This document shows, piece by piece, positions 8,774 to 18,314 of a stretch of DNA of 64,000 nt (within the stretch, counting starts at the first letter, position 1; every line of letters begins with the position of its first letter). The notes below the pieces were generated by a model. The model had not been told where the DNA came from and searched no databases. It saw only the letters and a list, made by a program, of their open reading frames with translations. Source of the DNA: Saccharopolyspora erythraea NRRL 2338 (GTDB lineage Bacteria; Actinomycetota; Actinomycetes; Mycobacteriales; Pseudonocardiaceae); assembly GCF_000062885.1 (NCBI RefSeq), contig NC_009142.1:3895584-3959583 (forward strand), read 5' to 3'. The position numbers were made by a program, and so were the translations under genes.

Positions 8774-9735
8774 CCGCGGTGCAGGAGTCCGGCGACGAGG
8801 TGCTGCAGGAGCACTTCGACCGCAGGATCGCCCACGACCAGCGCATCGAGCCCCGCGACTGGATGCCCGAGGGCTACCGCAGGACCCTCGTGCGCCAGAT
8901 CGCCCAGCACGCGCACTCCGAGATCATCGGCATGCAGCCGGAGGGCAACTGGCTGACCCGCGCGCCCAGCCTGCGGCGCAAGGCGATCCTGCTGGCCAAG
9001 GTGCAGGACGAGGCCGGGCACGGCCTGTACCTGTACTCGGCGGCCGAGACCCTCGGCGCCGACCGCGCCGAGCTGACCGGCAAGCTGATCAGCAGCAGGC
9101 AGAAGTACTCGTCGATCTTCAACTACCCGACGCTGAGCTTCGCCGACATCGGGGTCATCGGCTGGCTGGTCGACGGCGCGGCGATCTGCAACCAGGTGCC
9201 GCTGTGCCGCAGCTCCTACGGGCCCTACGCGCGGGCGATGGTGCGCATCTGCAAGGAGGAGTCGTTCCACCAGCGCCAGGGCTACGAGCTGCTGATGACG
9301 ATGATGCGCGGCACCGCCGAGCAGCGGGAGATGGTGCAGGAGTCGACCGACCGCTGGTGGTGGCCGTCGCTGATGATGTTCGGCCCGCCCGACGGCGACT
9401 CGCCGAACACACGGCAGTCGATGGCGTGGGGCATCAAGCGGCACACCAACGACGAGCTGCGGCAGAAGTTCGTCGACATGACGGTGCCGCAGGCCGACGC
9501 GCTCGGTGTGACCCTGCCGGACCCGAACCTGCGCTGGAACGCCGAGCGCGGGCACTACGACTTCGGCGAGCCGGACTGGTCGGAGCTCAAGCGGGTCATC
9601 GGCGGCAACGGGCCGTGCAACGCGCAACGGCTGGCGCGCCGCCGCCGCGCGCACGAGGAAGGGCAGTGGGTCCGCGACGCGGCCGCGGCGCACGCCGCCA
9701 AGCACGCCGCACGACGGGAGGCCGGCGATGAGTGA
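8770..9735 (+). CDS. paaA: Phenylacetyl-CoA 1,2-epoxidase catalytic subunit PaaA
   Basis: A 321-residue ferritin-like di-iron subunit. Iron-ligand segments are visible: [29 protein letters not shown] and [15 protein letters not shown]. The 1,2-epoxidase adds one oxygen atom to the ring of phenylacetyl-CoA using O2 and electrons from PaaE. The gene overlaps paaZ by ATGA and paaB by 8 bp, indicating translational coupling and fixing the start at 8770. The C-terminus is a basic, Ala-rich helix. Confidence 0.96.
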   Translation: MTAVQESGDEVLQEHFDRRIAHDQRIEPRDWMPEGYRRTLVRQIAQHAHSEIIGMQPEGNWLTRAPSLRRKAILLAKVQDEAGHGLYLYSAAETLGADRAELTGKLISSRQKYSSIFNYPTLSFADIGVIGWLVDGAAICNQVPLCRSSYGPYARAMVRICKEESFHQRQGYELLMTMMRGTAEQREMVQESTDRWWWPSLMMFGPPDGDSPNTRQSMAWGIKRHTNDELRQKFVDMTVPQADALGVTLPDPNLRWNAERGHYDFGEPDWSELKRVIGGNGPCNAQRLARRRRAHEEGQWVRDAAAAHAAKHAARREAGDE

Positions 9736-10033
9736 GGGAAGCGGGGCGCCCCGGTCGTCCTGGCCGCTGTTCGAGGTGTTCGTCCGCGGCAAGCGTGGGC
9801 TCAACCACGTGCACGTGGGGTCGCTGCACGCCGCCGACGAGGAGATGGCGCTGCACAACGCGCGCAACCTCTACACGCGGCGCAACGAGGGCGTGAGCAT
9901 CTGGGTGGTGCGGGCCGACGCGATCACCGCGTCGAGCCCCGACGAGAAGGACCCGTTCTTCGCGCCCAGCGGGGACAAGGTGTACCGCCACCCGACGTTC
10001 TACGCCATCCCGGACGAGGTCCCGCACATGTGA
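9728..10033 (+). CDS. paaB: Phenylacetyl-CoA epoxidase subunit PaaB
   Basis: A 101-residue small subunit of the epoxidase, with the typical sequence [20 protein letters not shown], then [23 protein letters not shown] and ending [11 protein letters not shown]. PaaB bridges the PaaAC heterodimers rather than binding metal. It starts inside the end of paaA and is followed by a 67-bp gap before paaC, the largest gap in the operon. Confidence 0.95.
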   Translation: MSEGSGAPRSSWPLFEVFVRGKRGLNHVHVGSLHAADEEMALHNARNLYTRRNEGVSIWVVRADAITASSPDEKDPFFAPSGDKVYRHPTFYAIPDEVPHM

Positions 10034-10100
10034 CCGGCCGGATCGCGGCGAGTCGGACGCTCCGAGGGCGGAGCTGGTTTTCAGACGGGAAGACGTGTCG

Positions 10101-10991
10101 ATGAGCGACGAGAACGCATACCAGGCGCTGACCGAGGCCGAGCCGGACGGCGAGTCGCGGTGGGCCTTCGGCACCGGGTTCGACGACCCGCTGTCCGGTG
10201 TGGACACCACGCTGCCGGACGGCGTCGACGGCGCCGCGCTGGGCGAGTACTGCACGATGCTCGGCGACGACGCGCTGGTGCTCTCGCACCGGCTCACCGA
10301 GTGGGTGACCAACGCGCCGGAGCTGGAGGACGAGCTGGCGCTGGCCAACATCGCGCTCGACCTGCTCGGCCAGGCCCGACTCCTGCTGTCGCGGGCCGGG
10401 CAGGCCGACGGTTCCGGGCGCGGCGAGGACGAGCTGGCCTACTTCCGGGAGGATCGCGCCTACCGCAACGTCCGGCTGGTGGAGGTGCCCAACGGCGACT
10501 TCGCCGAGACCCTCGCCCGGCTGCTGGTCTTCTCGACCTGGCGGCTGGCGCTGTTCAGCCGGCTGGCGGACTCCCGCGACCCGGTCGTGGCCGCGATCGC
10601 GGCCAAGGGCGTCAAGGAGCTGGCCTACCACCGGGAGTACGCCGCGCGGTGGGTCGTGCGCCTCGGCGACGGCACCGAGCTCTCCCACGAGCGCATGCGG
10701 GCGGGGATCGAGGCGGTGTGGCCGTTCGTCGACGAGCTGTTCACCACCCACGACGTCGAGCGGCGCATGACCGAGGCCGGGGCCGGAGTGGACCCGGCGC
10801 AGGTGCGCGCGGAGTTCGACGAGGTGCTGGCGCAGGTGCTGCGGACCGCACTGCTGCCGCTGCCGGAGATCGCGCCGCTGTCGGGAGTCAACGGTGCCGC
10901 CGGGCGCGACGGCATCCACACCGAGCACCTGGCCTATCTGCTCGCCGAGATGCAGAGCCTGGCACGAGCGCACCCGGAGGCGACGTGGTGA
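10101..10991 (+). CDS. paaC: Phenylacetyl-CoA epoxidase structural subunit PaaC
   Basis: A ferritin-fold protein of 296 residues and the non-catalytic partner of PaaA. Family features include YCTMLGDDALVLSHRLTEWVTNAPELEDE, NIALDLLGQARLLL, VKELAYHREYAARWVVRLGDGT and a C-terminal HTEHLAYLLAEMQSLARAHP. I chose the ATG at 10101 over an in-frame GTG at 10095 because GGGAAG (10087-10092) is 8 nt from the ATG and only 2 nt from the GTG. Its stop overlaps the paaD start. Confidence 0.94.
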   Translation: MSDENAYQALTEAEPDGESRWAFGTGFDDPLSGVDTTLPDGVDGAALGEYCTMLGDDALVLSHRLTEWVTNAPELEDELALANIALDLLGQARLLLSRAGQADGSGRGEDELAYFREDRAYRNVRLVEVPNGDFAETLARLLVFSTWRLALFSRLADSRDPVVAAIAAKGVKELAYHREYAARWVVRLGDGTELSHERMRAGIEAVWPFVDELFTTHDVERRMTEAGAGVDPAQVRAEFDEVLAQVLRTALLPLPEIAPLSGVNGAAGRDGIHTEHLAYLLAEMQSLARAHPEATW

Positions 10992-11503
10992 CCGGCACCA
11001 GCATCGACGCGCGGCGTGCGCTGGAGATCGCGCGCACGGTGCCCGATCCCGAGCTGCCCGTGCTGACGCTGGCCGACCTCGGGGTGCTGCGCGAGGTCGA
11101 GACCACCGAGGGCGGCGGGGTCGTCGTCTCGATCACGCCGACCTACTCCGGCTGCCCGGCGATGGCCGAGATGCGCGCCGACCTGCGCAGGCGGTTGCAC
11201 GACGCCGGGTTCGACGACGTCGAGGTCCGCACCGTCCTGCACCCGGCGTGGACCACCGACTGGATCAGCGAGGAGGGCAGGCGCAAGCTCGCCGAGTACG
11301 GCATCGCACCGCCCGGCAGCGCCCCGCGGCACGGGCCCGGACCCGTACCGCTGACGCTGAGCGCACCGGCGCCGCGCGTGCCGTGCCCGCACTGCGGATC
11401 GGCCGACACCGAGGAGGTCTCGCGGTTCAGCGCGACGGCCTGCAAGGCGCTGCGGCGGTGCCGCGCGTGTTCCGAACCTTTCGAGCACATCAAGGAGATC
11501 TGA
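10988..11503 (+). CDS. paaD: Phenylacetate pathway Fe-S assembly protein PaaD (MIP18 family)
   Basis: A 171-residue protein with an N-terminal DUF59/MIP18 domain (TVPDPELPVLTLADLGVLREV; PTYSGCPAMAEMRADL) and a C-terminal zinc ribbon made by CPHCGS and CRACSEPFEHIKEI. PaaD is required for a functional epoxidase complex and is thought to help Fe-S insertion. The start is GTG at 10988 in a GTGA overlap with paaC; a GTG one codon earlier is equally in frame. Confidence 0.93.
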   Translation: MTGTSIDARRALEIARTVPDPELPVLTLADLGVLREVETTEGGGVVVSITPTYSGCPAMAEMRADLRRRLHDAGFDDVEVRTVLHPAWTTDWISEEGRRKLAEYGIAPPGSAPRHGPGPVPLTLSAPAPRVPCPHCGSADTEEVSRFSATACKALRRCRACSEPFEHIKEI

Positions 11504-11504
11504 C

Positions 11505-12638
11505 GTGCCCCGTTCCGCTCCCGTCGCGGCCGACGCCTCCGACGCCGGTGCGCATCCGGTCACCCAGGCCCCGGTGCGCCGCCGCACGGCCTTCCACACG
11601 CTCACGGTCAGCCGGGTGGAGCGGCTGTGCGACGACGCGGTCGCCGTCAGCTTCGACGTGCCCGGTGAGCTCGCGGGCGAGTACGACTTCCGGCCCGGCC
11701 AGTCGCTGACGCTGCGGCGCGAGGTCGGCGGACGCGAGGAACGCCGCTCCTACTCCATCTGCGCGCCGCACGGCAGCGCGCCGCGCATCGGCGTGCGCCA
11801 CGTCCCCGGCGGGCTGTTCTCGTCGTGGCTGGTGCACGAGGTCCAGGCCGGGGACCGGATCGACGTCATGCCGCCCACGGGCGGCTTCACCCCGGACCTC
11901 GGCGCCGACGAGCGGCACGTGCTGGTCGCGGCGGGGTCGGGCATCACGCCGGTGCTGTCGATCGCGAGCTCGGTGCTGCGCGAGACCGCAGCGACCGTGA
12001 CGCTGCTCTACGGCAACCGCCGCAGCGACACGGTGATGTTCGCCGACGAGCTGGCCGACCTGAAGGACACCTACCCGGCCCGGCTGGAGCTGGTCCACGT
12101 GCTCTCCCGCGAGCCCCGCGAGTCCGAGCTGTTCACCGGCAGGCTCGACGCCGCGAAGCTGCGCGCGATCCTGGACGCGGTCGTCGAACCGTCCGAAGTG
12201 GACCACTGGTGGCTGTGCGGTCCGTACGGGATGGTCCGCGACGCCCAGCAGGTGCTGCGCGAGCGCGGCGTGGCGAACCGGTCGGTCCACCAGGAACTGT
12301 TCTTCGTCGACGACGTCCCGCCGGAGCCGGTCCGGCACGAGGAGCCCGCCTTCGAGGGCCCGACCAGCGAGGTCACCGTGGTGCTCGACGGCAGGGCGAC
12401 GCCGCTGTCGCTGCCCAGGGACGTGCCGGTGCTCGACGCCGCCCAGCGGGTCCGCCCGGACCTGCCGTTCGCCTGCAAGGGCGGCGTGTGCGGGACGTGC
12501 CGGGCGAGGGTCACCGACGGCGAGGTCCGCATGCGGCGCAACTTCGCCCTGGAGGAGTCCGAGGTCGAGCAGGGATTCGTCCTGACCTGCCAGTCGCTGC
12601 CGGTAACCGACACCGTCACGGTGGACTTCGACTCCTAG
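11505..12638 (+). CDS. paaE: Phenylacetyl-CoA epoxidase reductase PaaE
   Basis: A 377-residue flavin reductase that delivers NADPH electrons to PaaABC. The order is an FAD-binding domain (RRSYSICAPH near residue 83), an NAD(P)-binding domain (VAAGSGITPVLSI, then WWLCGPYGMV), and a C-terminal plant-type 2Fe-2S ferredoxin domain with ACKGGVCGTCRARV and the fourth Cys in VLTCQSLP. AAGGAG upstream of the GTG at 11505 and a 1-bp gap after paaD support the start. It is the last gene of the operon; the lower-pathway genes paaF, paaG, paaH and paaJ are not in the window. Confidence 0.95.
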   Translation: MPRSAPVAADASDAGAHPVTQAPVRRRTAFHTLTVSRVERLCDDAVAVSFDVPGELAGEYDFRPGQSLTLRREVGGREERRSYSICAPHGSAPRIGVRHVPGGLFSSWLVHEVQAGDRIDVMPPTGGFTPDLGADERHVLVAAGSGITPVLSIASSVLRETAATVTLLYGNRRSDTVMFADELADLKDTYPARLELVHVLSREPRESELFTGRLDAAKLRAILDAVVEPSEVDHWWLCGPYGMVRDAQQVLRERGVANRSVHQELFFVDDVPPEPVRHEEPAFEGPTSEVTVVLDGRATPLSLPRDVPVLDAAQRVRPDLPFACKGGVCGTCRARVTDGEVRMRRNFALEESEVEQGFVLTCQSLPVTDTVTVDFDS

Positions 12639-12684
12639 GCGACGCTGGGGATCACTGATCCGGCGTGATGCGGGGGCGAGACCT

Positions 12685-13038
12685 TCAAGGGTTCGAGGGT
12701 TCGCCCAGCGTGGCCTTCCGGACTTGGCGCGGAAGGACCAACGCGGTGAGGGCGATTGCTACCAGACCAAGGCTGCCGACAGCGGCCGCGGTCATCGTCA
12801 CATCCAGGCCGATTTCCAACGCCGCAGGCGTCGGTTGGAACGCCTCCTCATAGTCATATGCCACCCGCCACAGGATCCAGTACCCCACGAAGCCGGCTGC
12901 CACGACGAACGTCAGCGCCACACCGAGCCGCACTGCCCACCGACGGCGCGGGCGAACGCCCAGCACCACTATGGCTGCAGGCGCGATCACAACAGCACCG
13001 ACGGGCCCGAGCAGGAACACGACTTCGGCGAAACTCAT
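12685..13038 (-). CDS. Small integral membrane protein, hypothetical
   Basis: A 117-residue protein from ATG at 13038 with three hydrophobic segments: EVVFLLGPVGAVVIAPAAIV, LGVALTFVVAAGFVGYWILW, and TMTAAAVGSLGLVAIALTAL. It ends in a basic tail. The ORF is open 31 codons further upstream, but that part is hydrophilic and lacks a ribosome site. It is convergent with paaE. I recognise no family. Confidence 0.6.
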   Translation of the reverse strand: MSFAEVVFLLGPVGAVVIAPAAIVVLGVRPRRRWAVRLGVALTFVVAAGFVGYWILWRVAYDYEEAFQPTPAALEIGLDVTMTAAAVGSLGLVAIALTALVLPRQVRKATLGEPSNP

Positions 13039-13153
13039 GCCGCGTGAGGTTACCCCTGTGGGCGAGTGCCCAGGCAACAAATCATCGGGATGGACTTGAG
13101 AACTGCTCGTCCAGGCAACCGGCACCGCCACACGAGCAAGTTCGCCTCGCGCA

Positions 13154-14083
13154 TCACAGCGGGGTGGGCGAGTCCTCCATGTCGGCCATGAGGTCGCCGT
13201 GGCGGTCCAGCCGCCGCAGCACGTCGTCGCTGGTGAAGACCAGCTCGTCCGGTTTGGTGCAGCCGCGGACCTCGTCCCAGGTGACCGGTGTGGACACCGT
13301 CGGCCTGGCCCGTGCGCGCAGCGAGTACGGGGCGACGGTGGTCTTGGCGGTGTTGTTCTGGCTCCAGTCGATGAACACCTTGCCCTCGCGCTCGGCCTTG
13401 GCCATCTTCGCCACGACCGACTCCGGGTGTTCGGCCTGCATGTGCTGGGCGATCTCCTTGGCGTACTCCGAGGTGCGCTTCGGCGAGTCCACGCGCACCG
13501 GGCAGTAGAGCTGGAGTCCCTTGGAGCCGCTGGTCTTGGGGTAGGGGCGCAGCCCCTCCGCGCGCAGGACGTCGTGCAGCAGCTCGGCCACCCGGCAGCA
13601 GTCCACGATGGTGGCGGGTTCGCCGGGGTCGAGGTCGAACACCAGGATGTCGGGCGGGTTTCGGGTCCCGTCGGCGTCGACCTTCCACTGCAGCACGTGC
13701 AGCTCCAGCGCGGCCAGGTTCGCCGTCCACACCAGCGTCGGCAGGTCGTTGACCACCACGTGGTGGTTGAGCGCGCGCCCGGTGCCCTCGGCGCCGCTGA
13801 TCAGGGCGACGGTGGGCAGCCAGTCGGGCGCGTGGCGGCCGACGTTCTTCTCGTAGAAGGAGAACCCGCCCACGCCGTCCGGGAACCGGATCAGCGTGGC
13901 GGCGCGGTCGCGCAGGTGCGGCAGCATCGCGGGCGCGACCCGCTGGTAGTAGTCGACCACGTCGCGCTTGGTGAACCCGGTCACGGGGTAGAGGACCTTG
14001 TCCAGATTGGACAGCTTGAGCCGGCGGCCCGACACCTCGACGGTGACGTCGCTGCCCGCCATCGCCGCCTCCTGCCCGCTCAT
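13154..14083 (-). CDS. ligD: NHEJ polymerase module (LigD polymerase domain, stand-alone)
   Basis: A 309-residue primase-polymerase of the LigD family. The catalytic Asp pair is visible in ILVFDLDPGEP, the nucleotide-binding strand in YPKTSGSKGLQLYCPV, and the C-terminal motif in VFIDWSQNNTAKTTVAPYSLRARARPTVSTPV. Ligase and phosphoesterase domains are absent, so a separate ATP-dependent ligase must act elsewhere. It overlaps the ku gene by 4 bp (ATG at 14083; a second ATG at 14062 is possible), and the two form an end-joining operon: the polymerase fills ends held by Ku. Confidence 0.93.
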   Translation of the reverse strand: MSGQEAAMAGSDVTVEVSGRRLKLSNLDKVLYPVTGFTKRDVVDYYQRVAPAMLPHLRDRAATLIRFPDGVGGFSFYEKNVGRHAPDWLPTVALISGAEGTGRALNHHVVVNDLPTLVWTANLAALELHVLQWKVDADGTRNPPDILVFDLDPGEPATIVDCCRVAELLHDVLRAEGLRPYPKTSGSKGLQLYCPVRVDSPKRTSEYAKEIAQHMQAEHPESVVAKMAKAEREGKVFIDWSQNNTAKTTVAPYSLRARARPTVSTPVTWDEVRGCTKPDELVFTSDDVLRRLDRHGDLMADMEDSPTPL

Positions 14084-15054
14084 GACGCCCTGCGGCGGCG
14101 CCTGCCGCCCGAAGCCGAGCCCTGCGACTCGGCGACCGCGGCCTCCAGGTCGGCGCGCTTCATCTTGGAGCGGCCCTTGATGCCGAGCTCCTTGGCCTTC
14201 TTGTCGAGCTCGGCCTTGCTCAGCGCGGAGACGTCCTGCTCCTCGTCGCGCTGGCGGGGAACCTGGCCGCCCCGCCCGCGGCGGGCCTGGTCGACGCTGC
14301 GGCGCAGGGCCTCGGTCAGGTCGATGACGTCGCTGGGCTCGGCGGGCGCCTCCTCGACCTCCGGGGCGCGGCCCTCGGCCTTGTCCTCCAGCAGCTTCTC
14401 CACCCGCGCGGTGTAGGTGTCCTCGTACTGCTCGGGCTCCCAGTCCCCGCTCATCGACTCGATGATCATGGTGGCCATCTGGATCTCCTTGTCGCTGGGC
14501 TTGGCCACCGAGGACGCGTCGCCGACCAGCTCGCCGGGGTCGCGGATCTCGTCGGCGAAGAACATCGTGTTCAGCGCCAGCACCGAGTCCTCGGCGCGCA
14601 CCGCGGTCAGGTACTCCCGGCCGCGCATGACGAAGGTGGCGATGCCGACCTGGTTGGTCTCGTCCATCGCCCGCCGCAGCAGGTTGTAGGGGCGGAAGTG
14701 CTCCTTGCTGCCGGGCGCGAGCCAGTAGGTCTTCTGGAAGTACACCGGGTCGATCGCGTTGAGGTCGACGAAGGTGTTGATGTCGATGGTGCGGGAGAGC
14801 TTGGGTGCGATCTCGTCCAGCTCGGACGGTTCGACGGCGACCAGCACGCCGCCGACCTCCCGGCCCTTGACGATGTCGTTGTAGCCCACCTCGTCACCGG
14901 TGCGTTCGTTTACCCGCTTCATCCGCACCCGGTCGGTGGTCCCGCGCTCGTACTGGTGGAACTGGATCGAGTGGTCCTCGGTCGCGGCGTAGAGCCCGAC
15001 CGGGATGGTCACCAGGCCGAAGTTGATCGAACCGGTCCAGATCTTTCGCGGCAT
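14080..15054 (-). CDS. ku: DNA end-binding protein Ku
   Basis: A 324-residue bacterial Ku starting MPRKIWTGSINFGLVTIPVGLY. The core beta-barrel ring spans about residues 1-255 (for example HFRPYNLLRRAMDETNQVGIATFVMR and MATMIIESMSGDWEPEQYEDTY). An acidic linker follows, then a SAP/HeH-like C-terminal domain (LSKAELDKKAKELGIKGRSK) and a terminal GGRRRRRAS basic tail. Ku threads onto broken ends and recruits LigD activities. The start at 15054 is preferred over the longer ORF because all Ku proteins begin near this motif. Confidence 0.96.
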   Translation of the reverse strand: MPRKIWTGSINFGLVTIPVGLYAATEDHSIQFHQYERGTTDRVRMKRVNERTGDEVGYNDIVKGREVGGVLVAVEPSELDEIAPKLSRTIDINTFVDLNAIDPVYFQKTYWLAPGSKEHFRPYNLLRRAMDETNQVGIATFVMRGREYLTAVRAEDSVLALNTMFFADEIRDPGELVGDASSVAKPSDKEIQMATMIIESMSGDWEPEQYEDTYTARVEKLLEDKAEGRAPEVEEAPAEPSDVIDLTEALRRSVDQARRGRGGQVPRQRDEEQDVSALSKAELDKKAKELGIKGRSKMKRADLEAAVAESQGSASGGRRRRRAS

Positions 15055-15150
15055 GGCGCGCCTCCCTTGCCATCGCGCTTCAACCATGCGGCCCGCCGCG
15101 CAAGATCGCAGCACCAGCCACCGTCGCGGTCGGTACCTCGAAATGCCCGG

Positions 15151-16914
15151 TCAGCGGGTGCGCGAAACGACCTGGTGGGTGCCGTCGGGCAGTCGCCTCG
15201 TGCGCCCGCGGCGGGCGAGGAACTCCAGCAGCACGACCGCGACCCGCCGGGTGGTGCCCAGCGCGCGGCGAGCCTGGCTGACGGTGAACGGCGCGGGCAG
15301 TTCGGACAGCAGGTCGACGGCGTGGTCGTCGGCACCCGGCAGCAGCACGATTCCCGGCGCGATCCGCAGCAGTTCGCCCGCGCGTTCGGCCGCGGCGAGC
15401 TCCTTCTCGCCCACGCCCAGCTCGGTGAGCTCGTCGGCTGTCGGCGCTTCGAACGGGCGGGCGGTGAGCTTGTCGCGGACGGTGGCCAGCGCCCGGCGCA
15501 GCGGCTCCGGCAGCGGGGCCGGGCCCAGCCGGAGCCGGCCGCCGTCCAGGGAGATACCGGAGGCCGCGGGTGCGGCCAGCACGACGGGCAGCAGGTCCGG
15601 GTCGGGAAGGTCGAGCGCGCGCCGGGCCATCTCGGCCGGGACGCCGTCCTCCAGCGGGTGCTCGCGCCGGTGGCGGTCGAGCAGGCCGGTCAGCTCGGCG
15701 GCCAGCTGGTCGCGGTGGGCGGGGTCGATCAGCCAGTCGCCTCCGGCGGGCGGGACGGCGCCCATCGCGCGCAGCTCGTCGGCGCGGACCACGCGGCGCC
15801 TGCGCAGCTCGGCCGCGCCGTCGGGGCGGCCGTCCATCGTGGCCAGCTCCAGCGCCCGCCGCTGCGCGGCTCCGCGCCGGTCGAGCGCGGGCGGCCGGAC
15901 GTCCAGGACGAGCGCGCCCGCGCGTGCCTGCCGCCCACCGGACTCGCGCAGGAGCGCGCGGTCGCCGATGCGCAGCGGCAGCGGCGCGCGCAGCGCGAGG
16001 CGCGCGGTGTCGACGTCGAGCGGGCGGACACGGACCGGCACCGAGGCCGAACCGATGTGCAGCGCTAGCTCGCGCGGCAGCTCCTTGGCGACCGATCCGC
16101 TCAGCCGGACGTCGACCAGATCGGTGTCCAGCCAGCGGCCGGGTGAGAGCAGCACGTCGCCCCGGCCGATGTCGTCGGCCTCCACGCCGCGCAGGTTCAC
16201 CGCCACGCGGGACACCGCGCGCGCCTCCTGCACCGGGGAGCCCAGCGCCTGCATGCCCCGGATCGCCACCCCACGTCCCGACGACCCGAGCCGCAGCCGC
16301 ATGCCGGTGCGCAGCGTGCCCGCGGCCAGCGTGGCGGTGACGACCGTGCCCGCGCCCCGGATCGTGAAAGCGCGGTCGACCCACAGCCGGACGTCGGCGT
16401 CGGGGTCAGGCGCGGGCAGGCGGTGCAGCAACTCGTCGAGCGCGCCGCGCAGGTCGTCGAGCCCCGCGCCGGTCGCGCCGCTGACCCGCACGACCGGGCT
16501 GTGCGCCAGCGAGCTCTGGTCCAGCCGGTCCCGCGCCTCGGCGATCGCCGGCTCCGGGTCGGCGAGGTCGCAGCGGGTCACCGCCAGCAGGCCGTGGCGC
16601 ACCCCGAGCGCGTCGAGGGCCTCGAGGTGCTCGGTCGACTGGGGCATCCAGCCCTCGTCGGCGGCCACGACGAACAGCACCGCGGGCACCGGCCCGATCC
16701 CGGCGAGCATGTTCGGCACGAAGCGGTGGTGCCCGGGCACGTCGACGAAGGCGACGGTGCAGCCGTCGGCCAGCGTGGTCCAGGCGAAGCCCAGGTCGAT
16801 GGTCAGACCGCGGCGCCGTTCCTCCGACCAGCGGTCGGGCTCCATCCCGGTCAGTGCCCTGACCAGGGTCGACTTGCCGTGGTCGACGTGTCCGGCGGTG
16901 GCGACGACGTGCAT
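15151..16914 (-). CDS. selB: Selenocysteine-specific elongation factor SelB
   Basis: A 587-residue translational GTPase that carries Sec-tRNA to UGA codons marked by a SECIS hairpin. The G domain shows MHVVATAGHVDHGKSTLV (P-loop), VAFVDVPGHHRFVPNML (G3) and VTRCD (G4). EF-Tu-like barrels follow to about residue 340, then C-terminal winged-helix domains that read the SECIS (the last one near LPAPFTVSQARRALGTTRRVAVVLLEFL). It starts with a TGATG overlap with selA, so the two are translated together. Matching tRNA and target gene are within 10 kb. Confidence 0.96.
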   Translation of the reverse strand: MHVVATAGHVDHGKSTLVRALTGMEPDRWSEERRRGLTIDLGFAWTTLADGCTVAFVDVPGHHRFVPNMLAGIGPVPAVLFVVAADEGWMPQSTEHLEALDALGVRHGLLAVTRCDLADPEPAIAEARDRLDQSSLAHSPVVRVSGATGAGLDDLRGALDELLHRLPAPDPDADVRLWVDRAFTIRGAGTVVTATLAAGTLRTGMRLRLGSSGRGVAIRGMQALGSPVQEARAVSRVAVNLRGVEADDIGRGDVLLSPGRWLDTDLVDVRLSGSVAKELPRELALHIGSASVPVRVRPLDVDTARLALRAPLPLRIGDRALLRESGGRQARAGALVLDVRPPALDRRGAAQRRALELATMDGRPDGAAELRRRRVVRADELRAMGAVPPAGGDWLIDPAHRDQLAAELTGLLDRHRREHPLEDGVPAEMARRALDLPDPDLLPVVLAAPAASGISLDGGRLRLGPAPLPEPLRRALATVRDKLTARPFEAPTADELTELGVGEKELAAAERAGELLRIAPGIVLLPGADDHAVDLLSELPAPFTVSQARRALGTTRRVAVVLLEFLARRGRTRRLPDGTHQVVSRTR

Positions 16915-18206
16915 CACAGCGCCGCCTCCCGCACCGCGCGGACGAGCACCTCGTCGTGTTCGGGGTCCAGGGCGGCCAGGTCGAGCAGGCAGTGGCCGCG
17001 TTCGAGCCGGGCCAGCACCGGCGGGTGCCCGGCGCGCAGCCGCTCGGCGAACAAGCGCGGTAGCCGCACCGCGGCGCTCGCCAGCTCCACGCCCGGCGCG
17101 CCACCCCCGCCCACGGTCGCCGACGAGTGCTGCACGTGGGCGTCGACGCCCGCCTCGTTGAGCGCCGCGGCGATCTTCTCCGCGCGGCCCAGCAGGCTCG
17201 CCCGGTCCCGGCGCAGCGCGTTCTCGACGGGCGTGTCGGGTCCGCGCAGCGTGGCCTCCAGCGCGGCGAGCGTGAGCTTGCCGACCCGCAGGGCGCGGGC
17301 GAGCGGGTGCCGGGCGAGCCTGCGCACGAGCTCGGCGCGGCCGAGGACGATGCCGGCCTGCGGCCCGCCCAGCAGCTTGTCGCCGCTGGCGATCACCAGG
17401 TCGGCGCCCGCGGCGAGCGTGGTCGCCGCGTCGGGTTCGCCGGGCAGCGCGGGGTGCGGTCGCAGCAGCCCGGAGCCGATGTCGACGACCAGCGGTACGT
17501 CCAGGCCGCTCAGCTCGGCCACCGGGACCGAGGAGGTGAAACCGCTGATCACGAAGTTGGACGGGTGGACTTTGAGGACGAACCCGGTCTCCGGTCCGAC
17601 GGCGTCGAGGTAGTCGGCGCGGTGGACCCGGTTGGTGGCGCCGACCTCGCGCAGCCGGGCGCCGGTGGAGGTGAGCAGTTCGGGGATGCGGAACCCGTCG
17701 CCGATCTCGACCAGTTCGCCGCGCGCCAGCACGATCTCCCGGTCCCGCGCCAGCGCGGTCGCCGCCAGGGCCAGGGCGGCGGCTCCGTTGTTGACCACGT
17801 GCGCGGCCTCGGCGCCCGGCACGGCCTCCAGCAGCGCCGCCAGAGCCGACTCGCCGCGCTTGCCGCGCGCGCCGGTCGTCAGGTCGAGCTCGACGTTCGT
17901 GGTGCCCGCGGCCTCGCGCACCGCGTCGATCGCCGCCTGCGACAGCGGTGCCCGGCCGAGGTTGGTGTGCAGCACGACGCCGGTCGCGTTGAGCACCGGC
18001 CGGATGCCCGAGGCCGACTCCGGCAGCGCCTCCAGCGTCGCGGCGAGCACCTGCTCGGGCTCGATCTCCCCGGCACGCGCTCTTCGCTGGGCGTCGTGCA
18101 CCGCCCGCTTGACCAGATCGCGGCCGAGGCGGGAGGCGGCCGCCGCCACCGGCGCGGCGCCGAGGACGTCGTCGGTGGCCGGTACGCGCCTGCGCGGGTC
18201 ACCCAT
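16914..18206 (-). CDS. selA: L-seryl-tRNA(Sec) selenium transferase SelA
   Basis: A 430-residue PLP enzyme that converts Ser-tRNA(Sec) to Sec-tRNA(Sec) with selenophosphate. The PLP lysine is Lys277 in VIASGDKLLGGPQAG. Other family motifs are VLNATGVVLHTNLGRAPL, LDLTTGARGKRGES and VHPSNFVISGFT. I placed the start at ATG 18206; the ORF runs on far upstream but across an AT-richer promoter region. A TATAGT -10 box (18214-18219) lies exactly 7 nt before the ATG, so the transcript is probably leaderless. Operon with selB. Confidence 0.96.
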   Translation of the reverse strand: MGDPRRRVPATDDVLGAAPVAAAASRLGRDLVKRAVHDAQRRARAGEIEPEQVLAATLEALPESASGIRPVLNATGVVLHTNLGRAPLSQAAIDAVREAAGTTNVELDLTTGARGKRGESALAALLEAVPGAEAAHVVNNGAAALALAATALARDREIVLARGELVEIGDGFRIPELLTSTGARLREVGATNRVHRADYLDAVGPETGFVLKVHPSNFVISGFTSSVPVAELSGLDVPLVVDIGSGLLRPHPALPGEPDAATTLAAGADLVIASGDKLLGGPQAGIVLGRAELVRRLARHPLARALRVGKLTLAALEATLRGPDTPVENALRRDRASLLGRAEKIAAALNEAGVDAHVQHSSATVGGGGAPGVELASAAVRLPRLFAERLRAGHPPVLARLERGHCLLDLAALDPEHDEVLVRAVREAAL

Positions 18207-18314
18207 GCGCCGCACTATATGTGCTCCGGCGGTAGCGGGCACGAAGATCAACGCCACATTGGACCAACGCATATTGTTACAACAGACATTGACAACGTTG
18301 GTACTGTCCCAGGC
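18207..18314. promoter_or_regulatory. Divergent promoters of selA and the M24 peptidase operon
   Basis: The relatively AT-rich 108-bp spacer holds TATAGT (minus, 18214-18219) for selA and TACTGT (plus, 18302-18307) for the peptidase gene, each 7 nt from its start codon. Between them, around 18266-18301, repeated CAACG/TTGT half-sites (TTGTTACAA, TTGACAACGTTG) could be a regulator site. Confidence 0.45.
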
